Shown: positions 1 through 11,200, counted from the stretch's first letter. The stretch: 64,000 bases of DNA from 66-474 sp035249175 (GCA_035249175.1 DATFGT010000058.1:1-64000); one strand, 5' to 3'. Program-made: numbers and translations. The notes: generated by a model not told the origin, from the sequence alone.

Positions 1-5
1 CAACC

Positions 6-620
6 ATGTCGAACGAGACGCCCCCGGGACGCCGGCGCTGGCTGAAACGCGAGGCCATCAGCCTCGGCGACGTCGCCGTGCAGGTTTTCTCGGTGGTCAT
101 CGGCATCCTGTTGGCCCTGTTCATCAACGATCAAGTGACACAGCGCAAGCAGCAGGCCGGCGTCGATGAGGCCATGCGCGCAATCCGCGCGGAGCTTGCG
201 CAAAATCGCATGGTGGTCCGGAACTACGCGGCGCACATGTACCGCATGGTGGACGCAATGCAGGATTCGCCGAAGAACCGCGACAAACCGCCGCAAGCCT
301 GTTATCTGTGGGACCAATGGAACGGGCTCGGCGGATTGGTGCCCCTCGACGCCGCCTACCGGACGTCCATCGCGACGCAAGCCCTCGCCAACATGCCGTT
401 CAAGCAGGCACAGATCGTGTCGCAAATATATGGCTACCAGCGTTACGCCTTGAAAGGCATCGAGCTCGACACCGCGATCCTGATGCAGCCACACCCACTG
501 GGCTTTTGCGCCGGGATCGTCGAGGAAATCGGCAAAAATGCCATGCAACTGGACGCCTTGTACGGCAAGCTGATCGGGCCTGATGCGGCACGCCTGCCCG
601 CGCCACCGGCTTCACATTGA
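6..620 (+). CDS. Hypothetical single-pass membrane protein
   Basis: A 204-residue protein I do not recognise. It begins with a basic N-terminus (RRRWLKRE), then one hydrophobic helix at about residues 22-42 (VFSVVIGILLALFIN), directly followed by a charged helical stretch. The rest is soluble and probably periplasmic, with two cysteines (near residues 98 and 168) that could form a disulfide. The layout, one N-terminal anchor plus a roughly 160-residue exterior domain, is common among uncharacterised Xanthomonadales proteins. The ATG is only five bases from the window edge, so its ribosome-binding site and upstream partner cannot be seen. No function is assigned. Confidence 0.7.
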   Translation: MSNETPPGRRRWLKREAISLGDVAVQVFSVVIGILLALFINDQVTQRKQQAGVDEAMRAIRAELAQNRMVVRNYAAHMYRMVDAMQDSPKNRDKPPQACYLWDQWNGLGGLVPLDAAYRTSIATQALANMPFKQAQIVSQIYGYQRYALKGIELDTAILMQPHPLGFCAGIVEEIGKNAMQLDALYGKLIGPDAARLPAPPASH

Positions 621-749
621 CCCTATCGCCGTACCCGTCCCTGGCATGAACGCCGCGATGCCATGGCACGGGCCTTCCGTGCGAACGTCGCGCCATCTGC
701 GTAAACTGCAGGACACCTCGACCATCTGGCTTACCAGGACACCCAGCGC

Positions 750-3700
750 GTGAACGATCCTCGTCCTTCGACGGCGGCACGTCTTGCAGCGCTACGCGAC
801 CAGGCCGAACGGGTGTATCGCTCGCATCACGCGCGCAAGAGCGCGCTGATCGTCGCCATCGTGCTGGTCGTGTTCGGCCTGCTGGGCTTTTTCGCCGCGC
901 CGCCGATCATCAAGAGCCAGCTGCAGACGCGGCTGACCGCGATGCTCGGCCGTCCCGTCAGCGTGGCCCGGGTGCACCTCGACCCGTTCACCCTGCGCCT
1001 GCAACTGGACCGATTGCACATCCCCGACCGCGACGGCCGTTCGCTCTTCGTCGATGTGGACGAGATGGTCATCAACGCGTCGTGGACGTCGCTGTTCCGC
1101 ATGGCGCCGGTGCTGGATGAACTGTCGCTGCAGCATCCGCAACTGCACATCGCGCGCACCGCGCCGCAGCAATTCAACTTCTCCGACATCCTCGCCCGAC
1201 TCCTGAGCGAGCCGTCCAGGCCGGACAGCAAGCCCGCGCGCTTCGCGGTCTCCAACATCAGCGTGCACGACGGCAATGTGGTATTCGACGACGTGGTGAC
1301 GCACGCCACGCACCGCATCGACCACATCGAACTCGGCATCCCGTTCATCGCCAACCTGCCGCGCGACACCAACGTGTTCGTGCAGCCGCTGCTGGCGATG
1401 AATGTGGACGGCAGCCCGCTCCGCATCACCGGCCAGACCAAGCCGTTTGCGGACAGCCGCGAATCGGAGATGGCGTTCACGCTGGATCATCTCGACCTGC
1501 CCCGCTACCTCGGCTACGTGCCCATGTCGTTGCCGGTCGCGATCCCGCGCGGCCAACTGTCCGGAAAACTGGAACTGCATTTCGTGCAGGCGAAGTCCGG
1601 ACCGCAGGTGCGCCTCGGCGGCGTGCTGCAAATGGACGATCTCGCGCTCGCCACGCCCGGCGGCGCGCCCATCCTCGAGATGACCCACGCCAGCACTGCG
1701 CTGGCCGACGTGGAACCGCTGTTGTCGCGCTACCGGTTCGGTGCGATGCAGCTGGACGGTCTGGACCTGCATTACACGCTTCGGCCCGGGGGCCACAGCA
1801 ACCTCGATGCGCTGCTCGGAAACGACAAGGCCACCGCCGTATCCGGGCCACCAACCGACCTGCGCATCGCCGCACTGACGCTGCAAAACAGCCGTCTCGA
1901 TTACACCGACGCCAGCGGCAGCAAGCCCGCCACACTGGCGCTGGAAAACATCCACGGCAGCTTGCGCGGCGTGTCGCTGCTCGCCGCACCGCCAGCCACG
2001 CTCGACCTCGCCGCCCGACTCGACGGAGGCAGCGTGGGTCTCGACGGCAAGCTGGATCTGGCGAGCAGTCGTTACCGGGGCAGGCTGACCGCGAAGGCCG
2101 TGGCGCTGGCGCCGCTGTTGCCGTTGGCACCACCGCTGCTGAACGCCGAACTCGCCAAGGGCACGCTCGACGTCGATGGCCAGATGCAGGCGGACTGGAG
2201 CAAGGCCCTCGACATCACGCTGCAACCGGCCAGCGCGGCGATCAACGATCTCGCGCTCAGCCGCAACGGCCGCACTCCGATCGCGTGGCAGTCGTTGCAA
2301 GCCGGCATCAAGCGCTTCGATCTCGCCAGCAGTACGGCGCAACTCGACCAGCTCACGCTGCACGGCCTGCAGATCGATGCGCGGCGCCTCAACAATGGCA
2401 GCATCGACCTCGTCGATGTGATCAAGTCCGCGCCTTCGCGTGGTTCGGGCAAGACAAAACCGTCGCCCGCATGGCACTGGAGCGTCGCGCACATCGGCGT
2501 CGATGACGGCACGTTGGCGTTGACCGACCCACGGATACCGGGCAGGCGCGGCCACGTCGTCCTCAAGGCCGACAAGTTCGGCATCGACGACGTATCGGAT
2601 GACCTGCGCAAACCGGTGAAGCTGGATCTCGCGGGCGGCATCGGCGGCGGCAGCTTCCGTGTCGAGGGCCGCGTGCGGCCGCAACCGCTGGACGCCGAAC
2701 TGCGCGTGCACGCCAACCGTCTGGATGTGGCCTCGCTGCAATCACTGGTCAGCGTGCCGCTCAACGTGACCATCGACAGCGCACACCTGAGCGCCGACGG
2801 CCGCGCCAGCTATCGCGCGCACGATCCGCAGCCGCTGCTGAACTACCGCGGGCGCCTGACATTGAGCCGGGTGCGCGTGCAGGACAAGCTCACCGGCGAG
2901 GATTTCCTGCGCTGGAACACGCTGTCCGCCGGTGGCCTGAACGTGCGAATGGGCGAGGACGTGCCGCATGTATCCGTGGACGGCCTGGCGCTGGACGATT
3001 TCTACGCGCGCGTGATCATCAACGCGAACGGACGGCTGAACGTGCAGGACGTGGTGGCCAACCCGGCCGCGGCGCCCGTCTCGGTGACGGAAGCGCAAAA
3101 GGCCCCCGTCGCGCAGGCGCCCGTGCCCGCGCCGCAGGCATCGGTGGCGCAGGCCCCGCCCGCTTCCGCCGGCACTGTCGCGGCGCCGCGTGCCGACATC
3201 CGCATCGGCGGAATCACGCTGGCGCGCAGCCATTTGAACTACACCGACAACTTCATCAAACCCAACTACACCGCCGACATCACCCAGCTCGAAGGCAAGA
3301 TCGGCGCATTCGGCAGCGCCGGCGGGCAGCCGGCCGACGTGAGCCTGCAGGGTCAGCTCGACGGTAATTCGCCGGTCAACATCACCGGCACGATCAACCC
3401 GCTTGCGCCGGTGGCTTTCCTGGATGTGAAAGGCAATGCCGAGGGCGTCGAACTCACCCACCTGTCGCCCTACTCGGACAAATATGCCGGCTACCCGATC
3501 ACCAGCGGCCGGCTCACGATGGACGTGCACTACATGCTGGACAACGGCAAGCTCAACGCCGACAACCACATCTTCATCGAGCAGCTCACCTTCGGCGATC
3601 CCGTCGAGGGTCCCGGCATCCGCCACCTGCCGGTGAAGCTGGCGGTGGCGTTGCTGAAAAATTCGCAAGGCCAGATCGACGTGCACGTGCCGGTGACCGG

Positions 3701-4361
3701 TTCTCTGGACGATCCGCAGTTCAGCGTGGGCAGCCTGATCTGGCACGCCTTCCTCAACCTGATCGGCCGCGCCGTCACCTCGCCGTTCCGCCTGATCGCC
3801 GCGGCGATGGGTGGCGGTGGCAAGCAGCAGGACCTTGGCTACGTCGCATTCGCGCCCGGCTCTGCCGTGCTGGACGCTGCGGCGCAGGCAAAGCTCGCGC
3901 AGATCGTGAATGTCCTGCAGCAGAAGACTTCGCTGAAACTCCAGATCACCGGGCGCGTCGATCCGAAGTTCGACGTGTCGGGCTTGCGCAAGGTGACGGT
4001 CGACCAGATAGTCCGGAGCGAAGCGGGCGACGACGTCGACATCGCCAAGCTGACGCCCGACGAGTACGACAAATACCTGAAGAAGGCCTACAAGCACGCG
4101 AAATTCGCCAAGCCGCACAATCTTATCGGCTTGACCAAATCGCAGCCGCCCGACGTTATGCGCAAGGCGCTGGAAGACATCGTGCCGGTGGATTCGGACG
4201 CACTGCGCCACCTGGCCGAGCGCCGCGCCGATGCGGTGCGCGGCTGGCTGCGCGGCAAGCTCGACGACAAGCGGGTATTCGTGTCGGCACCCAAGCTGGA
4301 CGCCAAAGGCATCGACGACCAGGGCAAGACCACCCGCGTCGATTTCGGCCTGCAGTTGTGA
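750..4361 (+). CDS. DUF748 (AsmA/TamB-like) envelope protein
   Basis: A very large (1203 aa) protein with one N-terminal membrane helix near residues 33-52 and a long exterior region of repeated beta-rich AsmA-like segments. The segments include recurring 'LNYTDNFIKPNYTADI' and 'ITGTINPLAPVAFLDVKG'-type stretches typical of DUF748 proteins. An Ala/Pro/Val-rich hinge lies near residues 770-810. The C-terminal part (from about residue 1030, 'YVAFAPGSAVLDAAAQAKL') resembles the OmpA-like tail of the family. AsmA/TamB/YhdP relatives bridge inner and outer membranes and are implicated in lipid transport or envelope homeostasis. That role here is inferred from family. The start is GTG; kbl follows 64 bases downstream on the same strand. 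Confidence 0.85.
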   Translation: MNDPRPSTAARLAALRDQAERVYRSHHARKSALIVAIVLVVFGLLGFFAAPPIIKSQLQTRLTAMLGRPVSVARVHLDPFTLRLQLDRLHIPDRDGRSLFVDVDEMVINASWTSLFRMAPVLDELSLQHPQLHIARTAPQQFNFSDILARLLSEPSRPDSKPARFAVSNISVHDGNVVFDDVVTHATHRIDHIELGIPFIANLPRDTNVFVQPLLAMNVDGSPLRITGQTKPFADSRESEMAFTLDHLDLPRYLGYVPMSLPVAIPRGQLSGKLELHFVQAKSGPQVRLGGVLQMDDLALATPGGAPILEMTHASTALADVEPLLSRYRFGAMQLDGLDLHYTLRPGGHSNLDALLGNDKATAVSGPPTDLRIAALTLQNSRLDYTDASGSKPATLALENIHGSLRGVSLLAAPPATLDLAARLDGGSVGLDGKLDLASSRYRGRLTAKAVALAPLLPLAPPLLNAELAKGTLDVDGQMQADWSKALDITLQPASAAINDLALSRNGRTPIAWQSLQAGIKRFDLASSTAQLDQLTLHGLQIDARRLNNGSIDLVDVIKSAPSRGSGKTKPSPAWHWSVAHIGVDDGTLALTDPRIPGRRGHVVLKADKFGIDDVSDDLRKPVKLDLAGGIGGGSFRVEGRVRPQPLDAELRVHANRLDVASLQSLVSVPLNVTIDSAHLSADGRASYRAHDPQPLLNYRGRLTLSRVRVQDKLTGEDFLRWNTLSAGGLNVRMGEDVPHVSVDGLALDDFYARVIINANGRLNVQDVVANPAAAPVSVTEAQKAPVAQAPVPAPQASVAQAPPASAGTVAAPRADIRIGGITLARSHLNYTDNFIKPNYTADITQLEGKIGAFGSAGGQPADVSLQGQLDGNSPVNITGTINPLAPVAFLDVKGNAEGVELTHLSPYSDKYAGYPITSGRLTMDVHYMLDNGKLNADNHIFIEQLTFGDPVEGPGIRHLPVKLAVALLKNSQGQIDVHVPVTGSLDDPQFSVGSLIWHAFLNLIGRAVTSPFRLIAAAMGGGGKQQDLGYVAFAPGSAVLDAAAQAKLAQIVNVLQQKTSLKLQITGRVDPKFDVSGLRKVTVDQIVRSEAGDDVDIAKLTPDEYDKYLKKAYKHAKFAKPHNLIGLTKSQPPDVMRKALEDIVPVDSDALRHLAERRADAVRGWLRGKLDDKRVFVSAPKLDAKGIDDQGKTTRVDFGLQL

Positions 4362-4425
4362 CGCCCGGTTCTCCGCGGCGCGCGAAAGCCCCACAATAGG
4401 CACTTCCCCACCGCGGAATCCCACC

Positions 4426-5625
4426 ATGAGCTACCCCGACCAGGCGCGCTACGCCAGCGAACTCCAATCCATCCGCGACAGCGGGCTGTACAAGGACGAG
4501 CGCATCATCGCCTCGCCGCAGTCGGCGGAGATCACCCTGGCCGACGGCCGCAAGGTACTCAACTTCTGTGCCAACAATTACCTCGGACTCGCCGACCATC
4601 CGCGCCTGATCGAAGCCGCGAAGAAGGCACTGGACACGCATGGCTTCGGCATGGCCTCGGTGCGCTTCATCTGCGGCACGCAGGATCTGCACAAACAACT
4701 GGAACACGACATTGCACGGTTCTTCGGCACCGACGATGCGATCCTGTATGCCGCCTGCTTCGACGCCAACGGTGGTTTGTTCGAGCCGCTGCTGGGCGAG
4801 GACGACGCGATCATTTCCGATGCGCTGAACCACGCTTCGATCATCGATGGGGTGCGCCTGTGCAAGGCCAGGCGTTACCGCTATGCCAACGGCGACGTCG
4901 CGGATCTTGAGAAACAGTTGCAGGCGGCCGACGCCGCGGGCGCACGCACCAAGCTGATTTCATCGGACGGCGTATTCTCGATGGACGGCGTGGTCGCACC
5001 GCTGGACAGGATCACCGCGCTGGCGAAGCAGTACAACGCGCTGGTGCACATCGACGAATGCCACGCGACCGGTTTCCTCGGCAAGACCGGGCGCGGTTCG
5101 GCCGAAGTGCACGGCGTGCTGGACAAGATCGACATCTTCACCGGCACGCTGGGCAAGGCGCTGGGTGGCGCGGTCGGCGGCTTCACCACGGGACGCCGCG
5201 AGATCATCGGCATGCTGCGCCAGCGCTCGCGGCCGTATCTGTTCTCCAACTCGTTGCCGCCGGCGCTGGTCGCCGCGTCGATCGAAGTGTTGAAGATGCT
5301 GGACGAAGCCGGAAGCCTGCGCGAGAAGCTCGCGGAGAACACGAAGTATTTCCGCGACGCCATGACCAGGGCCGGTTTCGAAATCAAACCCGGCAATCAC
5401 CCGATCGTGCCGGTGATGACCCACGACGCGAAACTGGCGCAGGCGATGGCGGCCGGCCTGCTGGAGGAAGGCATCTATGCGATCGGATTCTTCTTCCCGG
5501 TGGTGGCGGAGGGCAAGGCCCGCATCCGCACCCAAATGTGCGCGGCGCACACCCGCGAGCACTTGGACCGCGCGCTCGCGGCGTTCACCAAGGTCGGGCG
5601 CAAGACGGGGCTGCTGAAGGCCTGA
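4426..5625 (+). CDS. kbl: Glycine C-acetyltransferase (2-amino-3-ketobutyrate CoA ligase)
   Basis: A 399-residue PLP-dependent alpha-oxoamine synthase, matching the usual Kbl length of about 398. It cleaves 2-amino-3-ketobutyrate with CoA to glycine and acetyl-CoA in threonine catabolism. Visible family features are the substrate loop NFCANNYLGLADHP, the PLP-ring motif HIDECHATGFLG, and the Schiff-base lysine region TGTLGKALGGAVGGF. The frame is open far upstream into the DUF748 gene, but MSYPDQARYASEL is chosen because it aligns with the family N-terminus. The usual partner, threonine dehydrogenase (tdh), is not in this window, so the gene stands apart from it. It converges on the hexosaminidase gene. 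Confidence 0.95.
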   Translation: MSYPDQARYASELQSIRDSGLYKDERIIASPQSAEITLADGRKVLNFCANNYLGLADHPRLIEAAKKALDTHGFGMASVRFICGTQDLHKQLEHDIARFFGTDDAILYAACFDANGGLFEPLLGEDDAIISDALNHASIIDGVRLCKARRYRYANGDVADLEKQLQAADAAGARTKLISSDGVFSMDGVVAPLDRITALAKQYNALVHIDECHATGFLGKTGRGSAEVHGVLDKIDIFTGTLGKALGGAVGGFTTGRREIIGMLRQRSRPYLFSNSLPPALVAASIEVLKMLDEAGSLREKLAENTKYFRDAMTRAGFEIKPGNHPIVPVMTHDAKLAQAMAAGLLEEGIYAIGFFFPVVAEGKARIRTQMCAAHTREHLDRALAAFTKVGRKTGLLKA

Positions 5626-5667
5626 GCGACAGCCCCGCGCGTCTCCACGCAGCACGCTTGTCATTCC

Positions 5668-5695
5668 GGTTCGACGCGCATCCGCGCGTCGAACC
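5668..5695. terminator. Perfect 12-bp hairpin between convergent kbl and hexosaminidase genes
   Basis: GGTTCGACGCGC, a four-base ATCC loop, and GCGCGTCGAACC form a perfect stem in the 78-base gap between two convergent genes. There is no adjacent T-run on either strand, so it may be a bidirectional transcription barrier, an mRNA 3'-end stabiliser or a REP-like palindrome rather than a canonical intrinsic terminator. Confidence 0.45.
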
Positions 5696-5703
5696 CCGTG
5701 CCG

Positions 5704-8034
5704 TTATTGAGTTCTCAGCAGTTCGATCCTGCCGATCGCCCACAAACCGTCGTGCGGATCGCCGGTGGCGAACACGCACAAGGTGTGCTGCCCGGATGTT
5801 GGCGAGATGTTCGCGGTCAACGTGGTCTGCAATTGCGTTTGCGCGGCTTGAGCCAATGGCAGCGTCGCGAGCAGTGGCCCGTCGCAGGAATCCTTTCGGA
5901 TCTGGAACTCGCCGGCCGCTGTTTGCTTCGACCGGGTGACGACACTCGAGTCATCCTTCCACAACGCAAAATTCCACGGCAGGTTTCCGACTGTCAGCGC
6001 AATGTGCTTGACGCCGTCCAGCGGTGCATCTTTCCATAGCCAGCACATGTTGGCGATGTCCACGCGATAAACCGGCCGCGGCCCGTCGAGTGGTCGATCG
6101 TCTTCCAGCCGCAGCACGATCTGCGGCTTTCCACAGGTGCCAAGCTGGTCGCTGTTGCGGGTCAGCAGCGCGGCTGCGTCGATGACTTGCGTGCGCGGCG
6201 CGGCAAGTTCGAAACCATCGCTGGCGAATGTGGCGGCGCGCAAAGTCGTCGCCTTGTCTGCCGGGAATGACAGTGGCCCGGTGTAACGCGTCGAAGCATT
6301 CGTCGGCGCGCCACCGTCCGCCGTGTAATGGATGGCACCGAAACCCGTCTGGTTGGACAGCGTTACATCGATGGTTCCATGCGCGCCCGCGCTCAACGCG
6401 AACGCAGGCGCGAACGCGCTGTCGGCGTAGTCGACGCCGAGTGCGCGGTAACGCGCAAGTTCCGTCGGCATGCGTGCGAGGAATCCCCGCCAGTCGTGCG
6501 CGGATGCGGGCGACCATGCGACTTCCGCGAGCGCGGCAATGCGCGGGAACACCGCGTGCTGCACGCGCGCAAACGTCGGCATGTACTCCGCCCACAGGTT
6601 CGCCTGCACGCCAAGAATGTGTTGGGCCTCGGCTGCGGTCGTGCCGCCCGGCACCGGGTTGTAGTCGTACACGTCCTTCAGCGATTCCACGCCGGGCCGG
6701 CCGGGCGGCTCGTCGTGCAGGCTGGATTGGTAGTGATCCAGATACAACGTCGGCGATGACGCCATCACCACGTCATGTCCCTGCTGCAGCGCCTCGACCG
6801 CACCCACGGGTTCGTGCCAGGACATGATCACGGCCGATGCTGGGACGTTGCCATGCAGAATCTCGTCCCAACCCACCGCGGTGCGCCCATGCTTCGCAAG
6901 GTAATTGGCCACCTGCGTGGTGAACCACCCCTGCAACTGCTCCATGTTTTTCAGCCCGAGTTTCTGCATATGCGCGCGCACTTCGGGCGACGCTTCCCAC
7001 TGGTCCTTGGCGGCTTCGTCGCCACCGATGTGGATGTATTTCGACGGGAACAGCGCCATCACGTGATCCATCACGTCGTCGACGAACCTCAGGCTGCGCG
7101 CATCGGGTTTCAGCAGCCAGGTGTTGATGCCCCAGTTGGTGGAAACCTCCGGGCGTTTGCCGCTGACGCCGAGCCACGGATACGCCGCGATCGCCGCCTG
7201 CGCATGGCCGGGAATGTCGATTTCCGGCACGATTTCGATGAAGCGTTCGGACGCGTAGTGCACGATCCCGCGCACTTCGGCATCGGTGTAGAAGCCGCAA
7301 TACGGTTTGCCCGGATCACCGGTGAGCGCCGCATCCGGTCCGACCGCCCTGCGGCAGGCTCCGACCTTCGTGAGCTCGGGATATTTCGGAATTTCGAGGC
7401 GCCAGCCCTGGTCGTCGGTCAGGTGCCAATGCAACACGTTCAACTTGTTGAGCGACATCCAGTCGATCAATTTCTCGATGTCGGCGACGCTCTGGAAATG
7501 CCGCGCGGAATCGAGCATCAAGCCACGCCACGCAAAGCGCGGATGATCGACGATGACGCCGTCCGCGACCTGCACCGCCCCCTTCGCACCATCCGGTGTC
7601 AGCAGTTGCCAAAGCGTGACGCTGCCATAGAACAATCCGCGCGGCGTGCGCGCCGTCACTTCGATGCGGCCATCACCGATCGTGATCCGGTAACCCGCAT
7701 CGCTTGCGACATCGGCATGCGTGTCGAGACGAAATACGATGGCGGCGGCAGGCGAATCCGCGTCTTGCCGCGTTTCCACGCGCAGGTGCAAACCGCGCGT
7801 GCCGGCGACCAATTCGGCAAAATGCTCCGCCACCGTGAGCGCTTGCCCGTCGCCTGCGGCCTGCACCAGTACGCGGTCGCCGTCGGACACGCGAACCGAG
7901 CCCTGTGCCGCGGGATGCATTTCGGCCGGTTGCGGCAGCGGCGACCACGCGGGTACTGGCGACGGAGCCGCAACGGCGACGCCGCTCAGGGCGAGAACGG
8001 CAGCAGCGAGGACCGACAGCAAAGCCATGCGCAT
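5704..8034 (-). CDS. Exported beta-N-acetylhexosaminidase, GH20
   Basis: A 776-residue secreted glycosidase that removes terminal GlcNAc from chitooligosaccharides, presumably in the periplasm or at the cell surface. A signal peptide spans about residues 1-23 (ends AVAAP). A GH20b alpha/beta domain follows, then the catalytic TIM barrel with HWHLTDDQGWR and the catalytic Asp-Glu pair in HIGGDEAAKDQW (D339/E340). A C-terminal part contains a chitobiase-type segment (VTLSNQTGFGAIHYTADGG). Substrate-assisted catalysis by the D-E pair is established for GH20. It is the last gene of the minus-strand arm of the N-acetylglucosamine cluster. A strong terminator separates it from the upstream receptor gene, so it may have its own promoter; I saw no NagR-like operator in front of it. 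A GAGGAA ribosome-binding site precedes the ATG. Confidence 0.93.
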   Translation of the reverse strand: MRMALLSVLAAAVLALSGVAVAAPSPVPAWSPLPQPAEMHPAAQGSVRVSDGDRVLVQAAGDGQALTVAEHFAELVAGTRGLHLRVETRQDADSPAAAIVFRLDTHADVASDAGYRITIGDGRIEVTARTPRGLFYGSVTLWQLLTPDGAKGAVQVADGVIVDHPRFAWRGLMLDSARHFQSVADIEKLIDWMSLNKLNVLHWHLTDDQGWRLEIPKYPELTKVGACRRAVGPDAALTGDPGKPYCGFYTDAEVRGIVHYASERFIEIVPEIDIPGHAQAAIAAYPWLGVSGKRPEVSTNWGINTWLLKPDARSLRFVDDVMDHVMALFPSKYIHIGGDEAAKDQWEASPEVRAHMQKLGLKNMEQLQGWFTTQVANYLAKHGRTAVGWDEILHGNVPASAVIMSWHEPVGAVEALQQGHDVVMASSPTLYLDHYQSSLHDEPPGRPGVESLKDVYDYNPVPGGTTAAEAQHILGVQANLWAEYMPTFARVQHAVFPRIAALAEVAWSPASAHDWRGFLARMPTELARYRALGVDYADSAFAPAFALSAGAHGTIDVTLSNQTGFGAIHYTADGGAPTNASTRYTGPLSFPADKATTLRAATFASDGFELAAPRTQVIDAAALLTRNSDQLGTCGKPQIVLRLEDDRPLDGPRPVYRVDIANMCWLWKDAPLDGVKHIALTVGNLPWNFALWKDDSSVVTRSKQTAAGEFQIRKDSCDGPLLATLPLAQAAQTQLQTTLTANISPTSGQHTLCVFATGDPHDGLWAIGRIELLRTQ

Positions 8035-8110
8035 GGAAATTCCTCGGAGTATGTCCGGAAAACGCAGGATATCTCCATATGTTCAGATGCAGGCCGCCGT
8101 GGAGGGGACC

Positions 8111-8143
8111 AAAAAAAACGGGCCGGGATGCCATACCGGCCCG
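8111..8143 (-). terminator. Intrinsic terminator downstream of the TonB receptor gene
   Basis: Read on the minus strand, CGGGCCGG, a nine-base loop and CCGGCCCG make a perfect 8-bp GC stem followed at once by eight T residues. This is a canonical rho-independent terminator. It lies about 130 bases after the receptor stop codon and about 75 bases before the hexosaminidase ATG, so it should limit read-through into that gene. Confidence 0.88.
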
Positions 8144-8275
8144 CAACGCTGGAGAGCGACTCACTTCTCCCGATGAAACCGGTTGCCCTCGACGCGATGC
8201 GCGCTTCGCATGCGCAAGCTTCGGGGCTTGAATCGACGATGCCGGCGGCACGCAGGTCGCCGGCATCACGCTTCA

Positions 8276-11200
8276 CTACTGCTGCGGCTGGCCCTGCTCG
8301 ATGCCTTCGCCGCCAACCTTGAACTCGACGCGACGATTGCGCTCCCGGCCAGCCTCGGTCGTGTTGGTGTCCACCGGGTTGGCCGCGCCGAGGCCCTTGA
8401 CCGCGGTGATGCGGCTGGCGTCGACGCCGTGCGAGGTCAGATACGCATCGACGATGCTGGCACGCCGCTCGGACAGAGCCTGGTTGTACTTCTCGCTGCC
8501 CCTCGAGTCGGTGTAACCGTCGATCTCGACCTGGACCTGCGGATAGCGGTTCAAGGTATCCACGGCCTGGCCCAGGATCGCGATCGAGTCGGACGCCGGC
8601 GGCTTCAACGTCGGGCCGATGCTGGTTTCACCCGGTTTCGGCCGGTCGAACTTGAAGTTCACGCCACGCAAATCGATGACCACTTTTTGCGGCGGGGGCG
8701 GGGGCGGCGGCGCAACCGGCGGCGGGGGCGGTGGTGCGGCTGCCGGCAGTGGAGCCTGCGACCCGCTCCCGAACTTGAAGTGGGCGGTGAGGTAATACTG
8801 CCGGCCGTTCACGTAGAACGCCTCCGGAGCCGTGCTGAATCCCAGCCCTGCCTGCGCGCCATTGATGTAGTAGCGCAGCTTCGGGTTGTTGAGGTTCATT
8901 GCGTCGAACGAGAAGCTCACGTGGTCATTGAGCTTGTAGCCCGCCGAGAATGACAGGTAACCCTGCCCCTGTTGCCAGTAGGGCAGCAGCGGCATCCCGG
9001 CGCCCGAGTTGCTCATCACGCCGTCGTAGAACTTGGAACGGTAGGTGTAGTTGAGCCGGGCATTCCAGTGCTCGCTCTCGTAGAACACCGACGCGTTGAA
9101 AGTGTTCTTCGAGGTGCCGAACAGCGGACGATTGCCGGCCGCGATGTTGTTGCCGGGTGTGCCGTCGGCGTTGTAAAGATAGGTGCCGCCGGACGAGTGC
9201 CCGTTGGCGTAGGTGTAGTTGAACGATACGCCGAAGTGCTCGCCGATCGGCTGGATGTAGTTCAACGACACGCCCTTCAAGGTGCCGTTGACGTTGACCG
9301 GGATGCTGACCAGATACTGGCTGTAGATCGGCGCGTGCGATGGATTGTCGCCGGCGCCATTGTTGGTCAGGTAATTGTTGAGGTAGGTGCCGGTCGTCGA
9401 GCCGTAGTCGTAATAGTTGCTCAGGTCCATCTGGTACACGCTGGCCGCCAGCAGGCCGCGCTGGGCGAAATACCACTCCAGCGACGCACTGAAGTTGGTG
9501 GAGAGGATCGGCTTCAGGCGGGGATTGGCGCCACTGCCGGAGCCGATCTCCCCTTGCACCGTCGGGTCGGTCAAGCTGAGGAAGCCGGCCAATTGGTTGT
9601 AGTCCTGGCGTGTCAACGTCTGCGAGGCCGAGAACCGGGTCAGCAGGCTGCCATCCTGGTTCAGGTCGAACTTCACGTTGAAGCTCGGCAGGATCTTGTT
9701 GTAGCTGTGCTTGTAGTAGTTCCAGTACCAACCGTTCGGGTAGAACGCCGAATTCAGGAACGGGCCAGAATGGGTGGGTTCCTGGATGCCCGGGCTGGTG
9801 TAGCCGATGTTCTCGTCGGTGGACACATAGCGCAGGCCGGCATTGGCGGTCCAGTGTTCGCCGGTGAAATTGGCCTGGATGTAGGCCGCGCCGTTCTTCT
9901 CGGACATCGAGTAGATGTCATTCGGATAGAAGCGCGAACTGGTGTCACCCGTGACCTTGCGGTTGGCATACAAGGCGTTCAGTTGCGACAGTTGCGCGGG
10001 CGTCCAGAACCAGATGTTGGCCGGCATCTGGCCCACGCCGACATTGCTGGCAAAATCGCCCGGATAGTTGCCGCCGGCCGACGGATAGATGCTGGGGTTA
10101 TGGAGGCCGAACTCCACGGCGGACGCGAAGTTCGGCCCTTGCGCGACCGCCGTCGGGCTGTCGTGGTCATGCTTGGCGTAACGCACGCCAAACTCCAATG
10201 ACGACAGCGGACCGGCGTTGTCGAAATCGTATTCACCGTCAGCCTGGAACCAGCGTTCCTTGTCCACCACGTGCACGTCCTGGTCACCGAAGATCCAGTC
10301 CAGCCCCATCGTCGCAGGATCGAATCGGGTGTTGTCGCCGCTCATCGCCCAGTTGAGCGGTGCACCGGCGCCATTCATCGCATAACTGGCGGTCGATCCA
10401 TACCCCGTGTCCATTTCCATCACGTCCTGGACCGGGGTGTTGCCGGTGCCACGGGTGGTGCCGAGCTGGAACTTGAACCCGAGGTTTTGGGTGGCCTGCC
10501 AATCCGTATCCAATGTGACGAACTGGCTGGATTCGCTCTCGCCCGGACGCGAGATCATGTCGTAGATGCCCTGTGAAATCGCGGGATCCCCGGGCAGGCT
10601 CGCACTGGTCAGGATGTTGTCCTGGATGGTACCCGTCACCGCCTGCTTGGGAAGCTGGTCGCGCGTGCGCAACATGTAGTTGCGGTTGTAGTCGGTGGCA
10701 TCCAGCTTTGAGTAGAACGCATCGAGATTGAAGGTCAGGTTGTCGGTGGGCCGCCACTGGATGTCGACCGTCCCGCCCTTGCGCTTGCGCGTCTGGGTGA
10801 ACAACGCTGCGCCCGGCAGGTTGGGATAGAACACGCCGGTGCTGGCACTGCCGGGTCTCGCCGCAGACAAGCCCAGCGAAGTGGCCGCCGCCGACCCGGT
10901 CGGGATGTAGGAATAGCCTAGAATCTCCTGCCCCTCGCGTTGCAGCGAGCGTTCCTCGTAGAAAGCCTGGAACATTACGCCGAACGTGTTGGAAGCGTTC
11001 TTCCAGTTGAGCAGGCCGTTGAATTGCGGTTTGGTATCTCCCGGAAGGTCGGCGTAAACGGCACCAACACTGCCCTCGACGGAGAACTGCTGGCTGAAAT
11101 CGAGTGGCTTGCGGGTAATGATGTCGATGGTGCCAGCCGCACCGCCCTCGAGCAGCTTGGCTTCCGGGGTCATGTGCACGACGACCTGATTCACGACTTC

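Noticed and set aside
792..4427. Long minus-strand ORFs (649 and 561 codons) opposite the DUF748 gene
   Set aside because: Their translations are Arg/His/Gln-rich and low in hydrophobic cores, as expected for the antisense of a GC-rich gene. The plus-strand protein has a recognisable family.
8972..10201. 409-codon plus-strand ORF inside the TonB receptor gene
   Set aside because: It is antisense shadow: repetitive Val/Gly/Arg/Ala composition and no start signal, opposite a clear beta-barrel sequence.
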